A stretch of DNA of 64,000 bases from Ochromonas danica (lineage: Eukaryota > Sar > Chrysophyceae > Chromulinales > Chromulinaceae): contig VKHL01000079.1 of assembly GCA_015146655.1 (NCBI GenBank), positions 62,001 to 126,000 on the forward strand. The letters run 5' to 3'. Shown here piece after piece: positions 49,699-59,609 of this stretch (position 1 is the first letter of the stretch; each line of letters starts with the position of its first letter). Both the position numbers and the translations under genes were made by a program. The notes beneath the pieces are model-generated. The model was given only the letters and a program-made list of their open reading frames with translations, was not told the DNA's origin and searched no databases.

Positions 49699-50526
49699 AT
49701 GGACACAGCCAATATGCAGGAATCTGTCGCCGAAGAGGTGAATCGGCGTTTGGGTCGAGCAACTGAAGAATTGGTCGAGAAGTATGCTCGAGGCGAGGGA
49801 GGACAGGATCAATCCGTTGACGGCCCCACTGGTCAAGCCTACAAGGAAAAGTATATGAGAGAAGCCGCGGGAAAGCGGCAGAATGACGCACCAAGCAAAG
49901 ATAGTGGAGAGGACTATGTACAAGGAGGCGCGGAGGATGGAGAGGGAGGGCAGGACGAGGATCACGAGCTGCGCTCCCTCCGAGAGCGTCGCATGAGACA
50001 ACTTCAACGAGCACAGAAGGAGAAGATCGAAAACTTGGGTCGAGGGCATGGACAGTACCGCGAGATCGCTCAAGATGAGTTTCTGGCGGAGGTGACTAAC
50101 TCAGACAAGGTCGTCTGCCACTTCTACCACAGAGACTTTCCACGCTGTGAAATCATGAACATGCACATCGAAAAACTCGCGCCGAAACATATCGAGGCCA
50201 AGTTTATCAAAATCAACGCAGAGAAGACTCCCTTTTTTGTGGATAAACTCAAAATTCGCACTATCCCTTCGCTCATTCTCTTTCATGATGGGGTAGCGAA
50301 GGACAAGATTCTAGGATTCGAAGGATTGGCAGATACACAAGAGGAAGGCAAAGAAGACGAGTGGCCAACAGTCCGATTGGCTCGCTTGTTGGCATCCAAG
50401 GGCATGATAAGAAAGGACTTGATTGTCGACGAAGAGCAAGTTCAGCAGCAGAAACTGGAAGAGATGCGACGAGCAATTATGCTCTCCACTTTAAATGACG
50501 GTGATGACGATGACTTATCTGATTAG
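49699..50526 (+). CDS. TXNDC9: TXNDC9 (phosducin-like protein 3)
   Basis: 275 residues. Phosducin-like proteins of this class bind the CCT/TRiC chaperonin and assist tubulin and actin folding. A charged N-terminal helix (ELRSLRERRMRQLQRAQKEK) leads to HGQYREI and a thioredoxin fold: KVVCHFYHRDFPRCEIMNMHIEKLA, KFIKINAEKTPFF, LKIRTIPSLILFHDG. No CxxC is present, as expected, so it is not a reductase. The C-terminus is acidic (GDDDDLSD). The first ATG is used; no intron. GCP4, another tubulin-related gene, lies downstream. Confidence 0.95.
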   Translation: MDTANMQESVAEEVNRRLGRATEELVEKYARGEGGQDQSVDGPTGQAYKEKYMREAAGKRQNDAPSKDSGEDYVQGGAEDGEGGQDEDHELRSLRERRMRQLQRAQKEKIENLGRGHGQYREIAQDEFLAEVTNSDKVVCHFYHRDFPRCEIMNMHIEKLAPKHIEAKFIKINAEKTPFFVDKLKIRTIPSLILFHDGVAKDKILGFEGLADTQEEGKEDEWPTVRLARLLASKGMIRKDLIVDEEQVQQQKLEEMRRAIMLSTLNDGDDDDLSD

Positions 50527-50841
50527 TGGACTGTAATAAGATAATTCTCCATCTAATTTCGACTCACTCACCCCCAAGCCAAGTTAAACCTGTGATTTGT
50601 CGGTAGAGAAAATCCGGCGTTTCTAAACGCAATGCAAAACAGACTGATGTGGTTTGAATAAGTGTAGTGATTATAATTCAATTATATATAGTCTGCATCA
50701 TAAATTAGTCTGTAGCATACACTGTTCTTCATCACTCACACGTGTAGATTCAAATGCGTGGGGCAGTAATAATAACGACCATGACAGCAACACTCTTGAT
50801 CGTCTTGATCTTGATCATTTGGTTCGTCTCGACAACTGGCC
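50527..50841. other. Intergenic region, tandem genes
   Basis: 315 bases between TXNDC9 and the coiled-coil gene. CTTGATC words recur near 50790-50815. No gene seen. Confidence 0.45.
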
Positions 50842-53800
50842 ATGATAGGAAGACTAGGTCTAGGCAATGGAGGCAATGCACAACCAGCACAGCCGCAGAG
50901 TAACTCCTCCAATCAATCAGCTAAGAGTGGAGCGGCTGGGAGATCTCTAGGAGGGATCCAATCGATCTCCGCCATCACTATGTCCAAGATGAAATTCACT
51001 GACATCACCAAGAAAGTTAGTGCTGGATTAAATCTTCCGTTAGGACATGATCAGGATAAGAAGGCAAAGGTTGAGGCCGAGGAGAAGGAAAGGAAAGCGC
51101 AGATGATGCAGGCACTGGCAGTTCTGGAAGATGTCCATCTGCAGGCTCCACCTTCTCATTCCGGAATAATCGTGGCCTATTATGGTCGCACTATGTCCCC
51201 TGTGATGCATCCAGGGATCAGGTTCACTTGGTTCCGCATGAGTGGCGAAGACCGCGTGGATCAAGTGGATGAGTCCTCCAAAGCCTGGTACGCACCCACG
51301 CTGGATGATATCGGCTGCGTTATATGTGTGCAATGTGAGGATAACTTTGAACAAGGGTGTTCACGCTATCTTGAGGTATGCTTCCCCTTCTTTCCATCCA
51401 CATGGCTGCCTCTCATCTCTCATCAACTGTTTAATAGTGTGGACCCATTCGAGCAGACCAATTGCTGGTGTCTGCCAGTGAATCTGTAGTAAACTATGGT
51501 ATTCATGAGACAAAAGATGTCTGTGTAAGCTTTGGTTTGGGGGAGGGAGAGCCATTTGAGTCTACTCCATCCGCCTCTACCACCATCCCCTTGGCCACTG
51601 TTCTCGACCGAGATTTACCCTTCTTGCAATTGAACGGGCGCAGCCATATAGAGGTCGATGAGCAAGGTATTTTTATTTCTATCCCCACTTTCCAGCCATC
51701 AGCACCAACCACTGCAGCTAAAGGAAGAACTGCCAGTGTCAGTGGCAAGCCTACGTTCAATACTTCTCGACGAGGTTTGCGTCTCCCTGCATCAGCCACA
51801 ATGAGTGTATCGTGTAGTCAGCCATCATCGATGATCTTACGTGTGCCAATCAGGAAGAGCATGGAAAGCGAACAACAATCGACTGCCTCAGAAGCAGTTG
51901 CTTCGGTTGATATTTCACTTCAACAGACTTCTTCTTCTGATGGAAAATTGCCTGCTGAGGTTACCGATGCATCGAATAGTGGTGCACTAGAGTCAAAAGA
52001 CAAGTCAGATGGTGTGGGTGGCAGTGGATCAGTGGCTGCTGAGGACGAGAAGATGCGGCAGTTCTTATCATCTTCAATTTTGTCCATCCCTTGGGTCTAT
52101 GAAGGCCACAATCTATCTCCTGCTGCTTATATTGCCGAGAACGAAGCTCGCCTCAGTCCAGAGGAGCGCGAGCGAATACTAAAGGAAGCTGAAGAAGACT
52201 CCATTGTCTTCGCTAATACTGTTTGTGCACTCACGGAGTTTGTCTCTTCCATTCCCGAAGGCACGAGTGAAATTGTGATATGCTTCTCTTGCACTGATCG
52301 AGCGAATAGAGACCTTCTAGCAGTTAGCATGCGAACGCTTGCTTGCCAAGCCCCTAACACCACTCGATATGATCGTTGCAAAATGTTGCCTTGGTTCCAG
52401 GGTGAAAACGAAGATAGTGAAGAAGCACGAGAACTGATTGCTGATAATGGTGAATCAGACCACGATTTACGTCGAAGATTGAGGTCTTTGGAATCAGAAG
52501 TTATTGAACTTCGTAGAGAGCGCAACGAGTTGACTATGCAGCTGTTGGAAACGCGAGAGAGTCTGGCAACAGCCCAAAAGGCTGCCGCTTCTGGCCGGTT
52601 CAGTGACAATACGAGCAGTTCTTTTCGGGGGCCCATTGACACTGCAGCGGAAGATTCAGTTCACTCACTCGCCCATTCTCTGGAGGGCGAGGCAACGGTT
52701 GTGGATGGTGTGAACCCGGCAGATGATCGCGAGCCTCTATCTTCGCTTGACCACAGGCAATTGCAGAGCAAGATTATTGACCTGGAGAACAAGTTGAATA
52801 TTGTGGCGAAAAAGGAGGTAAGAGTTCTTCTATTGTTCTCACGCTCAGCCCTTTTTGGAATCTTTCATCATTGTTCGTAAATTGCTTTTAGACGGAACTG
52901 ACTAAAGCTCGATTGGAATTGGAGCAGCGCAACAGCAAGATTTCCCTCGAATTGGAGAAATACAAGCGGCAAGCTGAAGATCTCCTCTCCAAGAATAACT
53001 CGCTTCAAGCGCTATTCGATCGACAAGAGCAATCAGTGCAATCATTAGAAGATCTGCAGGCTACCACTTCTCGAGAGATTGACGACTTGAAAAGGCGAAT
53101 CAAAGAAGTGGTCAGATGGCAACACTCTTCTCGCACAATGTTTCCGTTGGTGATCTAATGTGTGTTATCGCTGTGATTGGTAGGATATTCTCAGGACCCA
53201 ATTGGATGAAAAGGAGAAGGATGTGTTAGCATTGCGCAAGACCTTGGAAGATCTCAAGGACCTGAATGGCGCCTTGCAAAAGCAAGTTGACCAAAACGGC
53301 GTGGAAACTGCTAACCTGAGAAGTCAGCTGGAGTCACAGACTAAATCACACGAAGAAGCCACTTCTCTGCTAGAAGAAAAGGTATATTTGTTAGTTCATT
53401 AGCTTTGGGTTGCTCTTAACTCGTTCTGTTCAGCTTATTGAGGCCTCACGAGAGATGGAGCGTTTGCAAGATGAAAAGAAGGAACTGAAAGCGCTGGTCG
53501 ATTCCCAGCAGGAAAAGCTTTTGAATACCAAGAAGCTGGAAGAACAGTTGCTTGAATCAGAGGAAAAAGCAGACCAATTGGCAGGTAAATGAATGAAGTT
53601 GACTTATTTGACAGAACGCAAGGCAGTGTGACTAACATGACACATGGTGCTTGAACGTGTTGTACTAGCTGAAATGAATCATCTGCTGAGAAAGTCTGAG
53701 AGTCAATCCAGAGACATGAAGAAAATGATGATCGATAATGCTGCAACTATGTCTGAATTTGAGAAAGCGCTTGTGCGTAAATCTGAAGAATGCAATGTAA

Positions 53801-54182
53801 GGTGTTTATGCCGTGGCTCTGGTGAATATACTAACTATCGTATGCATAGGATCTTTACTTTAAAATCAATGAGCTCAAAGACCGTGAAGCGATGCGCTCA
53901 CAAGCAGAAGCGGCGGCTCAATCGAACAATCTAATCGCAAAGTTTGCCTCGCGTATTAACACCAGCATCACTAATCTCAACAACGCAAGCAGTCATGACG
54001 CGGCGGCTGTTAGCTCCGCGGCGGCTTCCTCCTCTGTGGAAAGTGGTGAAGGCAATACACCGCGTCGTCTGACTCAGACGGCAAGCAGTTTCTTTCGAAG
54101 GCTAAGTGGGGCAGATCGCATGCCAATGACTGCTTCGGGACATGATAGCGTCGTCAGCGATACAGTTGAAGATCGAGCATAA
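50842..54182 (+). CDS. Seven-exon coiled-coil protein with an A9/AIR9-like domain
   Basis: Exons 50842-51375, 51438-52817, 52892-53107, 53184-53381, 53434-53584, 53669-53796 and 53850-54182 code for about 979 residues; the third exon end may be 53110. Residues about 108-185 resemble an Ig-like A9 repeat of plant AIR9 (GIRFTWFRMSGED, WYAPTLDDIGCVICVQCED), completed across the first splice. A Ser-rich stretch (about 270-370) precedes a second folded region. The C-terminal half is coiled coil (SLESEVIELRRERNELTMQL; then three exons of leucine heptads). The end is Ala/Ser-rich with RRLTQTASSFFRRLS. AIR9 repeats bind microtubules in plants, and GCP4 lies next door, so a cytoskeletal role is a reasonable guess. 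No family name is firm. Confidence 0.7.
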
Positions 54183-54419
54183 TTAGCGCAATGCTGTTGA
54201 TAATTTTTCCGCACTAAGATGAGTAGAGGTTCCAATGTGGTATAGTAGTATAGACTAATGGCATAACATTTCGCATCTTAGTCTAGTAGATGTCTACTGT
54301 GCAATGGTTGTCTACAGTAGTGAGTGAGCACAATATGACCCACGCGACGCAATAATAGTTCAGCTTCTCCAGCAGAGAGTTTAAAAATAGTCTAGCATTC
54401 TTGTTAAAACTGCTAGACT

Positions 54420-57400
54420 ATGCCCCCTTCCGAAGACCTCCATTCGATTGTTCTGCATGATTTGCTTTTCGCTCTTCTGGGGTTTCCAGGAGATATCATA
54501 ATCTCAGAGGTTGATTGTGTCGCGTCTCAGCAAGAAGTGGCAGGAGCTGGTCGAGACTGCTTGCATCTTTTCCAGCCGGGCACCTTCCGAGTGAAGGATG
54601 GATATTCTGAGATCAGCGACGCCGAGAGAGATCAGATCAACCGTCTTGTCCCTCTTGGTCGATACTATCTGTGCTTCACTAATTATGCCAAGCACTATAC
54701 GGTGGGATGGCGACGAGATCGTCGGCCCAGACAACTTTATCGTCTTGCGCTGGCCAGCGCATTAAGAGACTTGCTACAAGAGTACGAGCAGGATATTGGA
54801 GAACTCGAAGTGGTGGCAGTGGAGGAGGCCTGCCTGCCCCTCAGCCATTTGCTGCAATTCCTGCAGAAGGTCAGTCAGTGGCAGTCAGTGGCAGTCAGTC
54901 ATCATCTCTCCCTTACTCTATCCCTCTATCCCTCCCTTACTCTGTCTGACCCTGTGCCCCGTGCTCACTTCACTGTCTGCCTCCTGTCTGAATAGTATTT
55001 GATTGCCTTTCCGCCGCTATTCTCCATGTTGCATGAAGTGGAAAAGAAGCAATTGGTTGGCTGTCAGCTCTTGGACTATTTCGCTCTTTTCTCTTCTGGT
55101 TTGCCAATTCTCACTCAGATTATCAATAGGTTGGTCTGTGCCCAATGTTTTAGTGTCCCCTTGGCATTGTCAGATCTGTTAATATGGTTCTGTTAGGATT
55201 CTTCTTCGCCAGCGCGCTGTGTTGGTGAAGCAAACCTTCAGCTGGATGGTCTTCGGTGAACTAACTGATTCAGCGCATGAGTTCTTCATCCAAGCATCCG
55301 AGTCACACAGTTCTCAGCAAGACAGTTTGGATGAGTTGATAGTGAATCACGCAGAAGAGAAAGGTCTATCTGCGCCTCTTTTGGACTGGAACAACTCCTT
55401 CCGTCTCCTTCTTCCGCTGCTCCCTTCTTCACACATGTCAGCCTCGGTGGCCAGCAAGGTAAGCGCTTTGGTATTGCGGAATTGGATATTATGAGCTAAT
55501 GGAGAAGATGCTCACTCAATAGGTGCTGTTCTCCGGTAAGGCAATGCTCTTGCTGCGACAAGCTGATCGCTCTGAGACACATGAAGAGAAGGCAAGTTCT
55601 GTTCCAGGCAGCAGTAGCAGTAGTTGTCTGGACTATCTGTCAAAAGGATGCCTTGTCGTTGAAGATAGCAATAGTAATGAAGGCGTTGGCCGCTGGAACT
55701 TCACAGCTGACGAGGTGAAGCAATTCGATGAAGCTTTTGAAGGCGCTCTTCAGTCGTGCGACCCGCAGCGAAGCGCTTCCTGTATGATTGATAACCACCG
55801 CATGGTGCAGCTATTTGAGGAGGTGGTGAACAACATCGCAGAAGCAGCGTCACTGCGACTATGGAGACTTCTGCAATGCCAACTTGACTTCTATCGCTAT
55901 CTCTTCGTCTGTAGGAATGTCTTTCTGCTGGGTCGCGGTGAAGTCGTACAAGGACTGTTGGATGAGCTTTATATTCTTGCTAATCGCACCGCTGAACAAA
56001 AAGTTGCCACAAAGTCTGTCGAGGAGATCAATCACTCGCTTGGCCAGGAAATTCTTCCCAAAGTGATGAAAATGGTGGGCGTCGTTCAAGAGGAAGAAGA
56101 AATAGCTCGTCTGCTTCTGCTTTCTGTAAGCAGTCATCGAGTGGTTCTTGACCGCTGGGATGACCTTCAACGACAGCAAATCTCTCTTGTCGGCCAAGCA
56201 GGATATGTATACCCACACCTATCCCCACCACCTCCAGAGGGATCCTCTGAAGCTAAGGCTAGACTCGCCACAAGTTACTCGCTTAGTCAGAAAGTGTTTC
56301 ATCCTATTGGGGTGGACCTCACTGCCGTGCAACACGTCACTCCCACGGAAGTGAATTTTCATCGAGGTTTACAACTTTTGCACATACAAGGAAGAGATGA
56401 CGAAGAACGTGTCAGCTATGGGGAGGAAGATCAACCTTTGTCCTATCTCAATGGTGGTCTCTGGCTTCATGAAATGAAGAGCGTAGCTCGAGGCTTTCGG
56501 TGTAAAGTTGCTTTTACATGGCCATGGGCCTCGCTTCAGCGTTGGCTCACCGCTAAGACGCTACTTAGGGGTGCTAAAGAGTGCGTTCTTGCTTCGATTG
56601 CAACTTGTGTCCACAATGATCCTCGTGCTGGGCAAACGATTGGTCGTGGAGCACTCAACGAAGGCATTACCAGCTCGCTCTCAATCTCTGCCACCCTGTA
56701 TGGTGAGTATTGTAGTCCATCCATCTTTCCTGTCGCCAGCTTATTTCTCGGTTGACTTGTTTCCATATAGCTAAGCTACAAGGTTCGACATTGGACTATT
56801 TCGTGAAGTTATCGCTGATTCGAGGTCGCATGGAACACTTAGCCACGAAGGCATCTCCTACTGGTTAGCGACTTCTCACCTCCTTCGTATTGTTTACATT
56901 TACGCCATTTTCGTTAAAATAGATGAAGTGCTGGCTGAGAAGACGATCGTTGTTCGCTCAATTAATGACAATAAAGATCAGGAGAAGTAAGACATTATTG
57001 TGGATGTTTGCCATTGTATGTCTCATTTCCTTCCCTCCTCTTACAGGGTGCTGAACATGGTGGACAGCTATCTCTTGGAAGTGGACTTCACTCGACAGGT
57101 TCGCTATCAGCCACAGCGTTCATCCAGCACCTCTACTGCTCCATCAGAAGCCAGCACAGTCTCGCTCAAAGGCAGTGTGAATTATATCCTGCGTGCTCGT
57201 CTGTCTCATGAACAAGCGGAGAACTACGGCAGTAGAGATGCAAGTAATGCAGATGAGATTTGGGATCTACAGCACAGTCTGGAGACTTCCGAGCTCGTCA
57301 TGAGCAGCGCTGCGGGCTTCTCATATGTCGGTGTCGTGGCATCGAGTCAGCTGATCGACAAGCAGCCTCTTCAAGGCACTACAGAAGATATCCTGGAAGC

Positions 57401-58478
57401 TGAAGATCAAGAGGAGGATGTTCGTCTGCTGGATGGGAGCTACTATCGGTCTATCGTGGTTTTCAAGACTGAGATTCAGAAGTTGGTCTTCGAGAGCATG
57501 GCGTCCACTTCAGGGACCGTCTTGTCCCATCCAGTTTGCTCAGCTTTCACCAGCACTCATCACCCGGAAACATACCTTGCGCTCGAAGCAAAGCTTCAGC
57601 ATTACCGTCTTTTCTTCACGCAGTTGAGGGTGCAGGTCTCCTTCCCTCCAATTTTGAGCATTGTCTTTGATTCAGACACTTGTCGTCAGTATGAGCGACT
57701 CTTTCAATTGCTTATTAAGGTCTGATCCATTGCTCTTTCGCTTTGATGTAATATGAATGATAATGTGAAGTGATTGTGGTCATCCATAGGTGCGAAGTGT
57801 AGCATACGGCCTTGAACATCTCTGGATGCATGGGAACAAGATGCAGACAGATAGAAGTCCCTCACCTTTCTCCTCCGCGTCCATCTCCGACCCTGCGACA
57901 GATCGCAAGCTTTGTCATATTCGCCATGCTATGCATTTTTTTGTTTCCAATTTGCTGTACTATCTTCAGGTGAGTGGTGATAGTCTAGTTTATTCCTATT
58001 ATGGAAGAAGAAGCATCATTTGATTGAACTGTGCGTTGTTTAGGTTGATGTGATGGACTCAGAGTTCACACGTCTGTTGGATGACCTGAAAACTTGCAGA
58101 GATTTCCAATCCGCTCTGACCAACCATAGACATTTCTTGGCCAATATTGTGCGGTTGACGTGGTTAGATCAACTGGCATTGCAAGAGAATATTGATCGCA
58201 TTTTGCATCTGTGTTGGAGGTTCGTTGCTTCGTATCAACTGCTTGTTCAAAGCTGTGGCTTCGGAAGCACCAGTGCCGATGATGTTTCCAGTGGCAAGTA
58301 CAACCCCCCTGTAATTGTGCCAAGTCAAGAGTTCGATAATATCATTCGTGACTTTTTCCAACAAGTACAATATTTGGTTCATATGATGCGCAGCACAGAG
58401 ACGAGAGGATTCCTATTCCGACTCGATTTCAATGGCTACCTTTCTCAATTTAGTATTACGAAGGGCTTTAAGGGTTAG
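54420..58478 (+). CDS. TUBGCP4: Gamma-tubulin complex component 4 with lectin-like insertion
   Basis: Subunit of the gamma-tubulin ring complex. Nine exons: 54420-54869, 54996-55129, 55197-55458, 55523-56702, 56771-56863, 56923-56986, 57047-57719, 57790-57969, 58044-58478, total 1156 residues, against about 670 in humans. The start matches GCP4 (HDLLFALLGFPGDI), with GCQLLDYF, FSWMVFGEL, VLFSGKAMLLL and RNVFLLGRGEVVQGLLDELY in GRIP1; GRIP2 has FFVSNLLYYLQVDVMDSEFT and NHRHFLANI. Between them, about residues 555-940 hold an extra domain resembling L-type (ConA-like) lectins: GGLWLHEMKSVARGF, HNDPRAGQTIG, GITSSLSISATLY and AGFSYVGVVASS. Its six exon joins keep frame, so it is expressed as one chain. 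TXNDC9 and the coiled-coil gene are upstream. Confidence 0.92.
54870..54995 (+). repeat. Intron 1 of GCP4 with CAGTCAGTGG and CTCTATCCCT repeats
   Basis: The intron opens with about three CAGTCAGTGG-type units (54870-54902), then a pyrimidine tract with repeated CCCTTACTCT/CCCTCTAT words. Confidence 0.7.
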
Positions 58479-58679
58479 ACGAGTATTTCTGCCGCTCGCA
58501 TATTTCCATGATATTGTCAGATGAATGGTTGAGGAATGGCTCTTGGATTTATACTGTACAGCACTAGTTTCATCTGCCATGTCTCAGGATTGTAAATAAG
58601 GGAAAGACCTTTTGATTCTTCATCACGCAATTCTAGATATTCGCAAAACAAAATCGGCCTGACATGCACATATTCATAT

Positions 58680-59357
58680 TCAACACTTTCTTTCCTCCTT
58701 CCTCTCGTCCTTCTGACCAACAATCGAGGCCAAAACATCTCCTAATAGTTTGCGACGCTTTTTGGGTCCGCCTTTCACAGCAAAGTCTTCAGTGGGATCA
58801 TCACCACGTAAAATAGTTTCATATTCATGCCTCGTGCGACCCAATTCTTCTTCTGTTTTCTTCCAAGTTCTCTGCAGCTTCTTCTCTTCGCGCTTGCGCT
58901 TCTCCTCGAGAATATTCTCCAGACTGCCGAATCGCTTGATCGCGAGACTTTTGACTTCTTTCCGAAGAAATAACTTCATTGGAGTCCATCCGGGGTTATG
59001 AGGATTGTTTTTGGTCACAAACCGAAGCAATTGGAAGGAGTCGCTTGGGATCAGATAGTTCGCCATGCCATCGGCTTTCGTGACCAGATCGAACTCGTCT
59101 GTCAGTCGACGGCAAGCTATGCAAACCTTCACTCCGAAAGACTCAAACAGGGAATTATCAATTGGGTTCCTCTTGCATTGGTTTCCTTCTTCGTTTATCT
59201 GCTCGCACTGCGGGACTGGTTCTGACGAGAGCTGGCACGAAGAGTCTTGTTCGAGAAGGCAGTCGACAGCTTTCTCCGCCTCCTTCTCTCGCAGTCTGAG
59301 TAAAGCAGCTTGCCTTTGCTGCTCGATGCGATCCAACTGCTCTTGAGTCAGATCCAT
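58680..59357 (-). CDS. XPA: XPA/Rad14 nucleotide excision repair protein
   Basis: 225 residues. XPA verifies DNA damage and joins TFIIH, RPA and ERCC1 at the repair bubble. The N-terminal helix DRIEQQRQAALLRLREKEAE is a typical XPA start. The DNA-binding core reads FGVKVCIACRR (second zinc pair), DEFDLVTKADGMANYLIPS, KNNPHNPGWTPMKLFLRKEV and AIKRFGSLENILEEK. The first zinc pair, usually CxxC just before, appears as CEQINEEGNQC (C-x9-C), so the metal site is altered or formed with other residues. The C-terminus is basic (GGPKKRRKLL). ATG 59357 is unique. The upstream promoter carries two TCTTAAGTTAACAC-like copies. Confidence 0.88.
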   Translation of the reverse strand: MDLTQEQLDRIEQQRQAALLRLREKEAEKAVDCLLEQDSSCQLSSEPVPQCEQINEEGNQCKRNPIDNSLFESFGVKVCIACRRLTDEFDLVTKADGMANYLIPSDSFQLLRFVTKNNPHNPGWTPMKLFLRKEVKSLAIKRFGSLENILEEKRKREEKKLQRTWKKTEEELGRTRHEYETILRGDDPTEDFAVKGGPKKRRKLLGDVLASIVGQKDERKEERKC

Positions 59358-59392
59358 GTATACACTTTTGCTTTCGGCTATATTTTGCTCCC

Positions 59393-59437
59393 TCTTTTAA
59401 GTTAACACTGATGAACAAGTTCCTCTTAAGTTAACAC
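59393..59437. promoter_or_regulatory. Two TTAAGTTAACAC copies upstream of XPA
   Basis: CTTTTAAGTTAACAC (about 59394-59408) and CTCTTAAGTTAACAC (about 59423-59437) lie 36-80 bases before the XPA ATG. The word recurs between RBMX2 and the JmjC/TPR gene and between the helicase and aroD starts. Confidence 0.5.
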
Positions 59438-59609
59438 AATAGAACCATCTACATCTAGCACATCTACCAACTAGTACTAGAATGTCTTCCATTTCCATGT
59501 CTGAGTTCCTTCAGTTGAAGTTTCCAAATGAAGTGCGTACATTGCTGGTTCAGTTATTTTGTGACCATGAAAAGCCGATATCGGCAGCTAAATTTGACAG
59601 TTCTTATTG

